Shown: in pieces, positions 17,400-25,454 of the stretch
Layout: every line of letters starts with the position of its first letter
Position numbering within the stretch: position 1 is the first letter of the stretch
From: Flavimaribacter sp039888615
GTDB taxonomy: Bacteria; Pseudomonadota; Alphaproteobacteria; Rhizobiales; Rhizobiaceae
Direction: 5' to 3' (one strand)
DNA length: 64,000 bases
Assembly: GCA_039888615.1 (NCBI GenBank)
Contig: JBDQQS010000009.1
Position numbers and translations under genes: made by a program
The notes under the pieces: model-generated
Databases searched by the model: none
Told to the model about the DNA's origin: nothing
Seen by the model: only the letters and a program-made list of their open reading frames with translations

Positions 17400-18581
17400 G
17401 TGACAACATTTCGAAATAGGACCAATCCGGGTCCATTGCTTCTCCTGCTGAGCCTGTTGCTTCTGTTGACAGGACCGGCGCAGGCCGCCGGGCCCACCAT
17501 TGTGGTGGATGTCGAAAGCGGCCGGGTGCTCGAGCATAATGACGCCTTCCAACGGTGGTATCCAGCTTCGCTAACCAAACTGATGACGGCCTATGTCGTA
17601 TTCCGGGCCGTGCGCGCCGGCCAGGTCAGCATGGACTCTCTGGTAACCGTCAGCGCCGAGGCGGCCAAGGCGCCGCCCAGCAAGATGTATTACAAGCCCG
17701 GATCGCAACTTACCCTCGACAACGCCTTGAAGATCATTCTCGTGAAATCCGCCAATGACGTGTCGGAGGCGATCGCCGAATCGGTCGCAGGATCGCAGCA
17801 GGCATTTGTCGACCGAATGAACGCCGAAGCCCGTCGTCTTGGCCTCATGGATACGCGATTTGTCAATCCGCACGGCTTGCCAGGAAAGGGCCAAAGCACC
17901 ACGGCGCGCGATATGGCGTTGCTTGGGATGGCCTTACACAACGAGTTTCCGCAATTTTCTCTCTATTTCAACCTGGAGGCGATCTCCACAGGAAAGCGAA
18001 CATACGAGAATTACAATATTCTCATCGGCCGGTTTCGCGGCGCCAACGGCATGAAAACCGGCTTCATCTGCTCCTCCGGCTTCAACCAGGTTTCCTCCGC
18101 AACCCGCAATGGACGCACGGTCGTGTCGGTTGTTCTGGGAGCAAAGGATCAGGAAGAAAGAGCCAGTGAATCAGCCCGTCTGCTGCAAAAGGGACTAACC
18201 TCTTCGAAATTCGCCGCCCCTAGACTGGATTCCCTGAAGCCCTATGGCGCCAATAGGCTACAAACGGTCGACCTCAGACCGCAGATCTGTTCTGCGGAAG
18301 CGCGCAAGAACCGCAATCGGGTTACCGATGAGAGCGGCAATCTCAGCGTAACGTCCGCCTATATCCATCCGATGCGCCGGCCAGCGCGCGCGGTGTCCGT
18401 TGGCCTCGTCGGCAGCGTTAATCCGGCGCTCGCCGGGCGAAGAATTCCGGTGCCGAAACCCCGGCCCGCCCAGATTGGCCGCGGCGTTGTCGCGATCACG
18501 GCAGGCGCCTCCGCCGCGCCTGTATCGACCGGGCAGCCTGCGCCGGGTATGCCCGTGCCCCGGCCGAAGCCGCGGCGTTAG
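17400..18581 (+). CDS. D-alanyl-D-alanine carboxypeptidase (PBP5-like, S11)
   Basis: Periplasmic penicillin-binding protein that trims terminal D-Ala from muropeptides. GTG at 17400 is chosen because GCGAGAGG lies 6 bases upstream and translation from it begins a clean signal peptide (poly-Leu core, cleavage after AQA near residue 29). The three active-site motifs are intact: SLTK (57-60), SAN (117-119) and KTG (219-221). After the catalytic domain (about residue 275) the PBP5 C-terminal beta domain and amphipathic membrane anchor are not seen; instead there is a tail rich in Pro, Arg, Ala and Val (PVPKPRPAQ, PVPRPKPRR), so membrane attachment by the usual helix is unlikely. 393 residues. The CobW-like gene follows 17 bases later, possibly coupled. 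Confidence 0.93.
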   Translation: MTTFRNRTNPGPLLLLLSLLLLLTGPAQAAGPTIVVDVESGRVLEHNDAFQRWYPASLTKLMTAYVVFRAVRAGQVSMDSLVTVSAEAAKAPPSKMYYKPGSQLTLDNALKIILVKSANDVSEAIAESVAGSQQAFVDRMNAEARRLGLMDTRFVNPHGLPGKGQSTTARDMALLGMALHNEFPQFSLYFNLEAISTGKRTYENYNILIGRFRGANGMKTGFICSSGFNQVSSATRNGRTVVSVVLGAKDQEERASESARLLQKGLTSSKFAAPRLDSLKPYGANRLQTVDLRPQICSAEARKNRNRVTDESGNLSVTSAYIHPMRRPARAVSVGLVGSVNPALAGRRIPVPKPRPAQIGRGVVAITAGASAAPVSTGQPAPGMPVPRPKPRR

Positions 18582-18598
18582 CGCAGGAGTTCGTGGTT

Positions 18599-19699
18599 AT
18601 GGCTCCTGCAACGCCAATACCGGTTTCGATCGTCACGGGATTTCTCGGGAGCGGCAAGACGACGCTCCTCAACCGGCTTCTGAAAGATCCGTCTCTGGTC
18701 GACACTGCCGTGATCATCAACGAGTTCGGCGATGTCGGCATCGATCATCTTCTGGTCGAACAGTCCAATGACGGCGTGATCGAACTCTCGGACGGTTGTT
18801 TGTGTTGCACCATTCGCGGCGATCTCGTCGATACGCTGGCCGATCTGATCGATCGTCTTCAGACCGGACGCATCAGGGCGCTTAGCCGCGTGTTAATTGA
18901 AACGACGGGGCTCGCCGATCCTGCGCCGGTGCTGCAGGTTATCATGGCGCAGCCCGTGCTTTCGCAGGTCTATCGTCTTGACGGCGTGATCGTCACGGTC
19001 GACGCCGTCAACGGGTCCACGACGCTCGACAATCACGAAGAAGCAATCAAACAGGTAGCAATGGCCGACAGGATCGTTCTGACCAAAACGGACCTTGTCG
19101 ATCGGGACTCACCGGAATTCGCACGTTTCACGACACGGTTGATGCAACTCAACCCGGGCGCGCCACAGGTGTCCGCCCAGGATGGCGGAGGGATCAAGGC
19201 GGAGCTGTTCGATTGCGGCCTCTACGATCCGGAGACCAAGACGGCTGATGTCTCCCGCTGGCTGAGAGACGCAGCTGTCGAAGAACATCACCATCACCAT
19301 GGGCATGACGTCAATCGACACGATAGCCGTATTCGCGCCTTCACGCTGCAACACGACAAGCCAATCGATCCAGGCGCCTTTGAAACATTCATCGATCTGC
19401 TTCGATCGGTCCAGGGCGAGCGTTTGTTGCGCTTTAAGGCGATTGTGCGCCTTGCGGACAATCCCGATCGCCCGCTGGTCGTCCATGGCGTGCAGAGTGT
19501 TTTTCATCCGCCTGCGAGACTGGCCGCGTGGCCGGATGAGGATCGCAGAACGCGGCTGGTAATTATCTCCCGCGATCTCGATGAAAACTACGTCCGCAGG
19601 TTATTCGACGCTATTCTCGGCACGCCGAGCATTGACACGCCCGATCGCGAAGCACTTGCAAACAACCCACTCGCCGTCCCGGGCGTCCGGGCGGGATGA
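18599..19699 (+). CDS. CobW/COG0523 GTP-binding metal chaperone-like protein
   Basis: G3E-family P-loop GTPase, 366 residues. Walker A GFLGSGKT (14-21), NEFGDVGID, the COG0523 metal-binding CxCC in GCLCCTIR (Cys67, Cys69, Cys70), the NKxD equivalent TKTD (162-165), and a His-rich stretch at 230-236 (five consecutive His, Gly, His) before the CobW C-terminal domain. ATG 18599 has AGGAG nine bases upstream, better spaced than the GTG two codons earlier. The family delivers Zn, Co or other metals to target proteins. The distance from cobST (over 8 kb, separate unit) gives no reason to call it CobW proper; a zinc-related role is equally possible. It is the second gene after the D,D-carboxypeptidase. 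Confidence 0.88.
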   Translation: MAPATPIPVSIVTGFLGSGKTTLLNRLLKDPSLVDTAVIINEFGDVGIDHLLVEQSNDGVIELSDGCLCCTIRGDLVDTLADLIDRLQTGRIRALSRVLIETTGLADPAPVLQVIMAQPVLSQVYRLDGVIVTVDAVNGSTTLDNHEEAIKQVAMADRIVLTKTDLVDRDSPEFARFTTRLMQLNPGAPQVSAQDGGGIKAELFDCGLYDPETKTADVSRWLRDAAVEEHHHHHGHDVNRHDSRIRAFTLQHDKPIDPGAFETFIDLLRSVQGERLLRFKAIVRLADNPDRPLVVHGVQSVFHPPARLAAWPDEDRRTRLVIISRDLDENYVRRLFDAILGTPSIDTPDREALANNPLAVPGVRAG

Positions 19700-19705
19700 A
19701 AAGCG

Positions 19706-19942
19706 CTATCTCTTTTCGATCAGGAAACGATTGCCATCGGCGATCGTTGTGGTCTCGACCAGAAGGTGACCGGCCTCCTTGCAAAAATGCGGAATGTCGA
19801 TAGCGGCGAGCGGGTCGCTGGTCTCGACCCAAATCCGGTCGCCTGCCTTGAGATTCTGCAGGCGACGCCGCGTCTTGAGAACCGGCAGCGGGCATTTCAG
19901 TCCGCGCAGATCATAGATCTCGGTCGTTGAGGACCGGGTCAT
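19706..19942 (-). CDS. TusA/SirA-like sulfur-carrier family protein
   Basis: Small protein (78 residues from ATG 19942) of the TusA/SirA/YedF fold with the defining CPxP motif: LRGLKCPLPVLKTRR, Cys17 being the sulfur-accepting residue. Its start overlaps the stop of the L,D-transpeptidase gene as ATGA, so the two are translationally coupled; an in-frame ATG at 19963 would add seven residues. TusA proteins carry persulfide for tRNA thiolation or other pathways, but many alphaproteobacterial relatives have unknown partners, and no tus or moa gene lies nearby. It converges with the CobW-like gene (6 bases between stops). Confidence 0.85.
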   Translation of the reverse strand: MTRSSTTEIYDLRGLKCPLPVLKTRRRLQNLKAGDRIWVETSDPLAAIDIPHFCKEAGHLLVETTTIADGNRFLIEKR

Positions 19943-21120
19943 TCCCTTTTCCAGACTTTCCACCAGGTTTTTTTGGATTTTGCATCCTGGGGTTGGCCGG
20001 CCTGCTGTTCTTCCGTGATTTCCGCCGTCTCCCGGGTTTCAGGTAGTTCGGGAGCCGTTCCTGGCGCCTCCGTTGCAGCCTGCTCCGCCTGCGGCGCGAC
20101 CTCGCTAGTCGGCTGTGCCGCTGTTTCTTCCAGGAGTCCGGCCGTCGCCGGAACGTTACGCGCATTCCGGTTGTTGAGCTTCGGCGTGCTTTGTTCGGGG
20201 GTTGCCTGGGCTTCCGGAACAATCGAAACGACTCTCGGTTTCCGCTTTGCCTCCAGTTTGCTGACTTCAGCAGCGAATTCCGTGTTGTATGTGTCCAGGT
20301 AGGACGCATAGGCGAGCCGCAGCGATTGCGGTGCTTCCGACGGCGGGCAAGCCTGTCTGGCGTTGAACTCCTTGTCGTCGTCGGCGACCTGGTTAAACAC
20401 GTATCTGCGGTCGCAAATGTCAACTTTCGGCGGCATCTTCGTGAGTTCGAAGTGATCGTAGCCGACTTTGAGCATCTCCCAGAATTCATAGTGATCGTTG
20501 CCGCGGTGCCGCGCCATGTTTTCGGCCGTCATGCGGAACGGATAGGCTTGCACCTGGAAGAATGGCTGTCCTCCACGAAAGGCTTCACGCGCAAAGGCGT
20601 AAATCTCGAGGACCTGTTCGTCGGTCATTGAATAGCATCCGGCGGAAGAACAGGCGCCGTGCACCATCAGATTGCTTCCCGTCCGGCCATGCGAACGATC
20701 ATAGGTGTTGGGATAACCCATGTTGAATGCGAGATAGTAGTTCGACTTGGGATTCATCTGGTAAGGACGAATCTCGTAATAGCCTTCGGGCGCCTGCCGG
20801 TCGCCTTCCTTGAATTTCGGGCCAAGTTTGCCGGACCATTTGCAGATCTCGTATTCCTTGACCATGGCGTAACGGCCATTGGTCTTGGCTTTCCAGATTT
20901 CGAGAACGCCCTCTTCCTTGAAGATCCGCATCATGATCGGCGCGCGAACCCGCTGGTCGTGCGCCTTCATCTTGTTCACGAGCTTGTCCGGGAGAGGGTA
21001 TTCAGCCTTGTTGTCGACCGACTCCAGCACATCCTGACAGGCTGTCAGCGCAAGGGACAGGCCCAAAACTGCGACAGTCGTTTTCAGACGACGGGCTTTG
21101 GTGATGTTTGCGACTGGCAT
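19939..21120 (-). CDS. YafK-like L,D-transpeptidase lipoprotein
   Basis: Exported YkuD-fold protein of the YafK (DpaA) branch, 393 residues. The N-terminus is a lipoprotein signal ending LALTAC (Cys28). The catalytic motif is H-G-A-C-S-S-A-G-C-Y-S at residues 154-164, with Cys162 the nucleophile and His154 the conserved upstream His. E. coli YafK is known to release Lpp from peptidoglycan, so an activity on protein-peptidoglycan links is at least as likely as transpeptidation. After about residue 280 the protein ends in a low-complexity Ala/Pro/Glu/Thr-rich tail closing with a basic KSKKTWWKVWKRE. The TusA-like gene overlaps its stop by four bases. Confidence 0.88.
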   Translation of the reverse strand: MPVANITKARRLKTTVAVLGLSLALTACQDVLESVDNKAEYPLPDKLVNKMKAHDQRVRAPIMMRIFKEEGVLEIWKAKTNGRYAMVKEYEICKWSGKLGPKFKEGDRQAPEGYYEIRPYQMNPKSNYYLAFNMGYPNTYDRSHGRTGSNLMVHGACSSAGCYSMTDEQVLEIYAFAREAFRGGQPFFQVQAYPFRMTAENMARHRGNDHYEFWEMLKVGYDHFELTKMPPKVDICDRRYVFNQVADDDKEFNARQACPPSEAPQSLRLAYASYLDTYNTEFAAEVSKLEAKRKPRVVSIVPEAQATPEQSTPKLNNRNARNVPATAGLLEETAAQPTSEVAPQAEQAATEAPGTAPELPETRETAEITEEQQAGQPQDAKSKKTWWKVWKRE

Positions 21121-21266
21121 TTCCGTCCCGGTTTTCGAAGTAGCCCTTGAAGGGCCTCACCCTGATCGACCAGAATTATGGCGAATATGGTTCACGAATC
21201 TTTACCACGATGCCGAATTTTGTACTGTGGAGCGTAAATATAAAGCAAAAACTGTGATTGTTGAAC

Positions 21267-21298
21267 TCAATTTGATCTGACGGCTGGTAACAAATTGA
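21267..21298. other. Inverted repeat after accA
   Basis: TCAATTTG (21267-21274) and CAAATTGA (21291-21298) form a perfect 8-bp inverted repeat immediately 3' of the accA stop (21302, minus strand). There is no T tract, so it is not a standard intrinsic terminator, though it could slow or process the transcript before the L,D-transpeptidase gene. The rest of the 21121-21301 gap shows only a TTATAT element that might be a -10 for that gene. Confidence 0.4.
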
Positions 21299-21301
21299 TC
21301 G

Positions 21302-22255
21302 TTATCCGCTGCGGCCGATCGCCAGAAACTTCTGCCGTCTTGCTGCAAGCAGCGTGTCTGCGTCTTTAGACATCAGTTCCTGCAGCGCCTTGTCTATGGT
21401 GTCGCCGGTGGCCGCAATCACCGCCTTGGCGTCCCGATGAGCGCCGCCAATCGGCTCCTTGATGACGCCGTCGACGACGCCGAGCGCCTGCAAATCCTGC
21501 GCTGTGATCTTCATGTTGGTCGCTGCGTCTTTCGCACGGGTGGCGTCACGCCACAGAATGGAAGCGGCCCCTTCTGGTGAAATCACGCTGTAGATGGCGT
21601 GTTCGAGCATGAAGACCCGATTGGCGGTTGCGATGGCGATTGCGCCGCCCGAACCGCCTTCGCCGAGAATAACCGAGATGATCGGAACCTTGACCTTCAG
21701 GCACACTTCAGTGGAGCGGGCGATCGCTTCGGCCTGTCCGCGCTCTTCCGCGCCGATGCCCGGATAGGCGCCGGACGTGTCGACCAGCGTAATGACGGGA
21801 AGCGAGAACCGGTCAGCAAGCTCCAGGATCCGAACCGCCTTGCGATAGCCTTCCGGTCTGGCGCTGCCGAAATTGTGCAGGATACGGGTTTTCGTATCAT
21901 GGCCCTTTTCCTGGCCGATGATGGCGACCGCCTGCCCGCGAAAACGTCCAAGCCCGGCTTGTATGGCTTCGTCATTGGCGAATTTTCGGTCGCCAGCCAG
22001 TGGCGTGAACTCGTCGAAGAGGGCGGCGGCGTAATCGACGAAATGCGGTCGATCGGAATGACGGGCGACCTGCGTTTTCTGCCAGGGCGTGAGCTTGGAA
22101 TAGAGTTCGGCCAGCGTATCGCGCGCCTTGATTTCGAGCTTCTCGATTTCCGAAGACGTGTCGATAATCTCGCCGTCTCCCGCGACCTTGCGGAGTTCGC
22201 GTATTTTTCCTTCAATATCGGAAAGAGGTTTTTCGAAATCGAGATAGTTGTGCAT
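21302..22255 (-). CDS. accA: Acetyl-CoA carboxylase carboxyltransferase subunit alpha
   Basis: Alpha subunit of the carboxyltransferase that, with AccD, moves CO2 from carboxybiotin to acetyl-CoA in the first step of fatty-acid synthesis. 317 residues, full length. N-terminal YLDFEKPLSDIEGKIREL and the crotonase-fold core (GRFRGQAVAIIGQEKGHDT, ILGEGGSGGAIAI) are typical. ATG at 22255. It lies 105 bases downstream of xerD on the same strand, an arrangement common in rhizobia. accD, accB and accC are not in the window. Confidence 0.98.
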   Translation of the reverse strand: MHNYLDFEKPLSDIEGKIRELRKVAGDGEIIDTSSEIEKLEIKARDTLAELYSKLTPWQKTQVARHSDRPHFVDYAAALFDEFTPLAGDRKFANDEAIQAGLGRFRGQAVAIIGQEKGHDTKTRILHNFGSARPEGYRKAVRILELADRFSLPVITLVDTSGAYPGIGAEERGQAEAIARSTEVCLKVKVPIISVILGEGGSGGAIAIATANRVFMLEHAIYSVISPEGAASILWRDATRAKDAATNMKITAQDLQALGVVDGVIKEPIGGAHRDAKAVIAATGDTIDKALQELMSKDADTLLAARRQKFLAIGRSG

Positions 22256-22360
22256 GTCTCTGTTTTTTTCGGATTGCCGGTGAGACGAAATGTGTTTCTT
22301 GGCTAAAAGTCAACGCGGTCTAAAGCAAGTAAAAACCGAAAAACCGGTCCAAAATGCGCA

Positions 22361-23314
22361 TTATCCGGATTTTCTTGCAAGCGGATGGTGGTTCCTGACC
22401 AGTCTCTGCAACCGCTCCTCCAAAACATGCGTGTAAATCTGCGTCGTCGAAATGTCGGAATGACCAAGCAATTCCTGCACGACGCGCAGATCCGCGCCAT
22501 TTTCGAGGAGGTGGCTCGCGAATGCATGGCGGACAACGTGTGGCGAGAGCTGTGATGATCGCATTCCACAGCGCACCGCCAGCGCCTTAAGGTCCCTTGC
22601 GAACACTTGGCGGGGCAGATGTCCGTCCGCCGATCGTGAGGGAAAAAGGAACGCCTGTCGATGTGGCGGCGTTTCGCGGCCGTTTTGCGTCATGGTGTCC
22701 AGATAGGCGGTCATCGCCTGGCGGGCGGTTTCCGACAGCGGCACAAGCCTTTCCTTGTCGCCTTTGCCGCGAACGATCAGGAAGCGCTTTTCCTCTTGCA
22801 AAGCAGCCGACAGCGGCAACGTGACCAGTTCGCTCACCCGCATGCCGGTGGCGTAAAGCAGTTCGAGAAGCAGCCTGAGACGCAGTCTGCCAAGCCTGGT
22901 TTGCGCATCCAGCCCCGGGACCTCGCATTCGAGTTGCGCCCTGTCGAGCAACTGGCTCACCTCCTTCGAAGAGATTGTCTTCGGCAGGCTGCGCATCTGG
23001 CGCGGGGCATCGAGATTGCCGGTCGGGTCATCGCCGCGGAGCCCTTCTGAGTAGAGAAAACGGTAGAACTGACGCATGGACGACAATCGTCTCGCCTGGG
23101 AGCTTGCGGCGAGACCGCGGCTGGCAATGTCGGCGAGATAAGCCCGCAAATCCTCAGTGGCCGCCCCTGTCAGGCCGCGTTTGCGACTGGCGAGAAATCC
23201 GTGAAGATCGGCGAGGTCGTTGCGATAGCTGGCGAGGGTGTTCTTTGATGAACCCCGCTCGGCGCTCATCATCTCCAAAAAGGTTTCGAGGTAGGTTCTG
23301 CCTGGATCTGACAC
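22361..23314 (-). CDS. xerD: Site-specific tyrosine recombinase XerD
   Basis: Resolves chromosome dimers at dif together with XerC and FtsK. 317 residues with an N-terminal SAM-like core-binding domain (about 1-95) and C-terminal catalytic domain. Catalytic residues visible: Arg159 (ATGMRVSEL), Lys184 in RGKGDKERLVPL, His259 and Arg262 (SPHVVRHAF), His285 (LLGHSDIS) and nucleophile Tyr294 (TTQIYTHV). GTG start at 23314 with GGGAG five bases upstream. The length, motifs and housekeeping neighbours (accA, aroK, aroB) mark it as the chromosomal XerD, not a phage or integron integrase. Confidence 0.96.
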   Translation of the reverse strand: MSDPGRTYLETFLEMMSAERGSSKNTLASYRNDLADLHGFLASRKRGLTGAATEDLRAYLADIASRGLAASSQARRLSSMRQFYRFLYSEGLRGDDPTGNLDAPRQMRSLPKTISSKEVSQLLDRAQLECEVPGLDAQTRLGRLRLRLLLELLYATGMRVSELVTLPLSAALQEEKRFLIVRGKGDKERLVPLSETARQAMTAYLDTMTQNGRETPPHRQAFLFPSRSADGHLPRQVFARDLKALAVRCGMRSSQLSPHVVRHAFASHLLENGADLRVVQELLGHSDISTTQIYTHVLEERLQRLVRNHHPLARKSG

Positions 23315-23388
23315 GTTGCTCCCGCTATTGTTCAGGTCGTTGGAGGGACAGTAACCGTGATGTGGTTAAGAAGCCGCCAATTGCAGCG

Positions 23389-23535
23389 CTAATCCGGATT
23401 CACCCTGTCCGTCGGAATCCGGACGGTTATTTCCCGCGGTTTCGGCTCGACATAGGTCGTCAGCAAATACATCGACCCGTAGATCAGGCCGGCGATGACG
23501 GCGCAAAAAACCACAAGTCGGATCAGTGAAGGCAT
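23389..23535 (-). CDS. Tiny single-pass membrane protein upstream of xerD
   Basis: A 48-residue frame begins with ATG at 23535, has GGAAG five bases upstream, and ends with TAG at 23391-23389. It reads MPSLIRLVVFCAVIAGLIYG at the N-terminus: a single hydrophobic helix (about residues 5-27), then a short tail EPKPREITVRIP and a polar end. Composition, SD and the N-in/C-out helix with a basic-polar tail look like a real small membrane protein, and the reading frames around it are not coding. It would be transcribed before xerD with 74 bases between. No function is known to me. It is shorter than most gene-finder cut-offs. Confidence 0.72.
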   Translation of the reverse strand: MPSLIRLVVFCAVIAGLIYGSMYLLTTYVEPKPREITVRIPTDRVNPD

Positions 23536-23722
23536 CGGCGCTTCCGTTTCCTGCATCCCATTCAGGCGAGTGCAACATTCGCCCTGTCTCTTTCAACTCC
23601 CTTTATGGCCTGAGCGTGTTGGCCATTTCAAGACTGGCTATCGCCCGATACCGTTCCGGTCGGCTGCTTGACGGGGGCTCGAGATTTGTTGATATCGGGA
23701 TCCATGTTGCACGGTTCGATCC

Positions 23723-24334
23723 ATGAATTCCCGATCTGAAGACAAGTCGTCGGCCCAGGCCGAATTGGTGCGCGACTTACTGGGGAAGCGCGCGCTGGTC
23801 TTTGTTGGGCTGATGGGGGCCGGGAAATCTGTTATTGGAAAGATGGTCGCCAACGCCATCGGTATTCCTTTCATCGATTCCGACAACGAAATCGAAAAAG
23901 CTTCGCGCATGCCGATTTCGGATCTGTTTGCATCGTATGGCGAGGCGGAGTTCAGGGCTCTGGAGGGGCGGGTGATCAGCCGGCTCCTCAAGGACGGGCC
24001 GATAGTCCTGTCGACAGGCGGCGGCGCCTTCATCAATCCGGCCACGCGCCAGGAGATCCTGCAAAGGAGCCTTTCGGTCTGGCTGAAGGCCGATCTTGAC
24101 GTGCTTTGGGAGCGGGTGCGCCGCCGTAGCCACAGGCCGTTGTTGCAAACCGAAAATCCCAGACAGACCTTGCGAAATCTGATGGAGCAACGATATCCGA
24201 TCTATGCTGAAGCCGATCTGGTGGTGAATTCGCGTGATGTCGCGAAGGATGTGATCGTCGGCGAGGTGATAAACGCCGTCCTTCAGATGAAACGAAACTA
24301 TATGGATGCAGCGGGAGCAGCCAATGATGATTGA
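23723..24334 (+). CDS. aroK: Shikimate kinase
   Basis: Phosphorylates shikimate at the 3-hydroxyl in chorismate synthesis. 203 residues; Walker A GLMGAGKS (29-36), the substrate-binding Asp pair in FIDSDNEIE (Asp52, Asp54), STGGGAF and the lid/Arg motif RRRSHRPLL. An N-terminal extension of about 20 residues over the minimal enzyme is common in alphaproteobacteria. Its last 11 bases overlap the chosen aroB start, so aroK and aroB are coupled, and corC overlaps aroB in turn: a three-gene operon. The 187 bases between the tiny membrane protein start (23535) and aroK must hold divergent promoters; none is clear. Confidence 0.97.
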   Translation: MNSRSEDKSSAQAELVRDLLGKRALVFVGLMGAGKSVIGKMVANAIGIPFIDSDNEIEKASRMPISDLFASYGEAEFRALEGRVISRLLKDGPIVLSTGGGAFINPATRQEILQRSLSVWLKADLDVLWERVRRRSHRPLLQTENPRQTLRNLMEQRYPIYAEADLVVNSRDVAKDVIVGEVINAVLQMKRNYMDAAGAANDD

Positions 24335-25454
24335 GGCGACGGAGGACGCGGATCGGGTCTTGGTTGATCTCGGCAATCGATCGTACGACATCCTGATCGG
24401 CGATGGTCTCGTCGACCGCGCCGGCAAGGGGATCGCGGAGCGTTTTCCAGGCGCGCGGGCCGCCATTGTCAGCGACGAGACGGTCGCAAGCCTTTATCTC
24501 GAGCGGCTCCGGAACAGTCTCGCGTCCGCCGGCGTTGACAACGCAGCGATTATCATGCCGCCCGGCGAAAAGACCAAAAGCTTTGAGCATCTGATGACCG
24601 TGGTTGACGAGATCCTTGCCGCCCGCCTTGAGCGGCGCGACGTCGTGATCGCGCTGGGCGGCGGCGTCATTGGGGATCTGACCGGCTTTGCCGCCGGCGT
24701 CGTTCGCCGCGGCATGCATTTTGTTCAGATTCCGACGACGCTGCTGGCGCAGGTGGATTCCTCTGTTGGAGGCAAGACGGGCATCAATTCGGCCCGAGGC
24801 AAGAACCTCATTGGCGTGTTTCATCAGCCGGCGCTGGTTCTTGCTGACACGAGCGTTCTCGACACGTTGAGCGCGCGTGAGTTTCGTGCGGGTTACGCTG
24901 AAACAGCGAAATACGGGCTTATCGACCAGCCGGAGTTCTTCGCCTGGTTGGAAGGGAACTGGAAGGACGTCTTCGCGGGGGGAGAAGCGCGCAGACGGGC
25001 GATCGCAACAAGTTGCCGCGCGAAGGCGGCTGTGGTCGCGGCCGACGAACGGGAATCAGGCGCGCGGGCGCTGCTTAACCTCGGCCACACGTTCGGCCAT
25101 GCGTTGGAAGCCGCGGTTGGATACGACAGCAGCCGCCTCGTGCATGGCGAGGGCGTGGCGATAGGCATGGTTTTGGCGCATCAATTCTCGGTGCGGCTCA
25201 ACCTCGCGAGCGTCGACGACGCAAGAAGGGTTGAGGCGCATTTGGCCGAGGTTGGACTGCCGACGACGCTGTCCGACATACCGGGCGACCTACCGCCGCC
25301 TGATCGTCTGCTGGAGCATATTGCACAGGACAAAAAGGTGGAGCGCGGACGCCTGACTTTCATTCTGACCAAAGGTGTAGGACAATCCTTTGTCGCCAGG
25401 GATGTCCCGGCTTCCGAGGTTGAGTTGTTCCTGAAGGAGAAATACGGGCAATGA
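24324..25454 (+). CDS. aroB: 3-dehydroquinate synthase
   Basis: NAD- and divalent metal-dependent cyclisation of DAHP to 3-dehydroquinate, the second shikimate-pathway step. 376 residues from ATG 24324, which has GGGAG six bases upstream inside the end of aroK; an ATG at 24306 lacks such a site. Signatures: PPGEKTKSFEH, the Gly-rich ALGGGVIGDLTGFAAGVVRRG, PTTLLAQVDSSVGGKTGIN, and metal ligands in GHTFGHALE and the preceding Glu region. It overlaps aroK by 11 bases and corC by 4 (ATGA). Confidence 0.97.
   Translation: MMIEATEDADRVLVDLGNRSYDILIGDGLVDRAGKGIAERFPGARAAIVSDETVASLYLERLRNSLASAGVDNAAIIMPPGEKTKSFEHLMTVVDEILAARLERRDVVIALGGGVIGDLTGFAAGVVRRGMHFVQIPTTLLAQVDSSVGGKTGINSARGKNLIGVFHQPALVLADTSVLDTLSAREFRAGYAETAKYGLIDQPEFFAWLEGNWKDVFAGGEARRRAIATSCRAKAAVVAADERESGARALLNLGHTFGHALEAAVGYDSSRLVHGEGVAIGMVLAHQFSVRLNLASVDDARRVEAHLAEVGLPTTLSDIPGDLPPPDRLLEHIAQDKKVERGRLTFILTKGVGQSFVARDVPASEVELFLKEKYGQ

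Noticed and set aside
22361..23314. Tyrosine recombinase as a sign of an integrated element
   Set aside because: It is XerD by motifs and housekeeping context; no phage genes, attachment repeats or composition change nearby.
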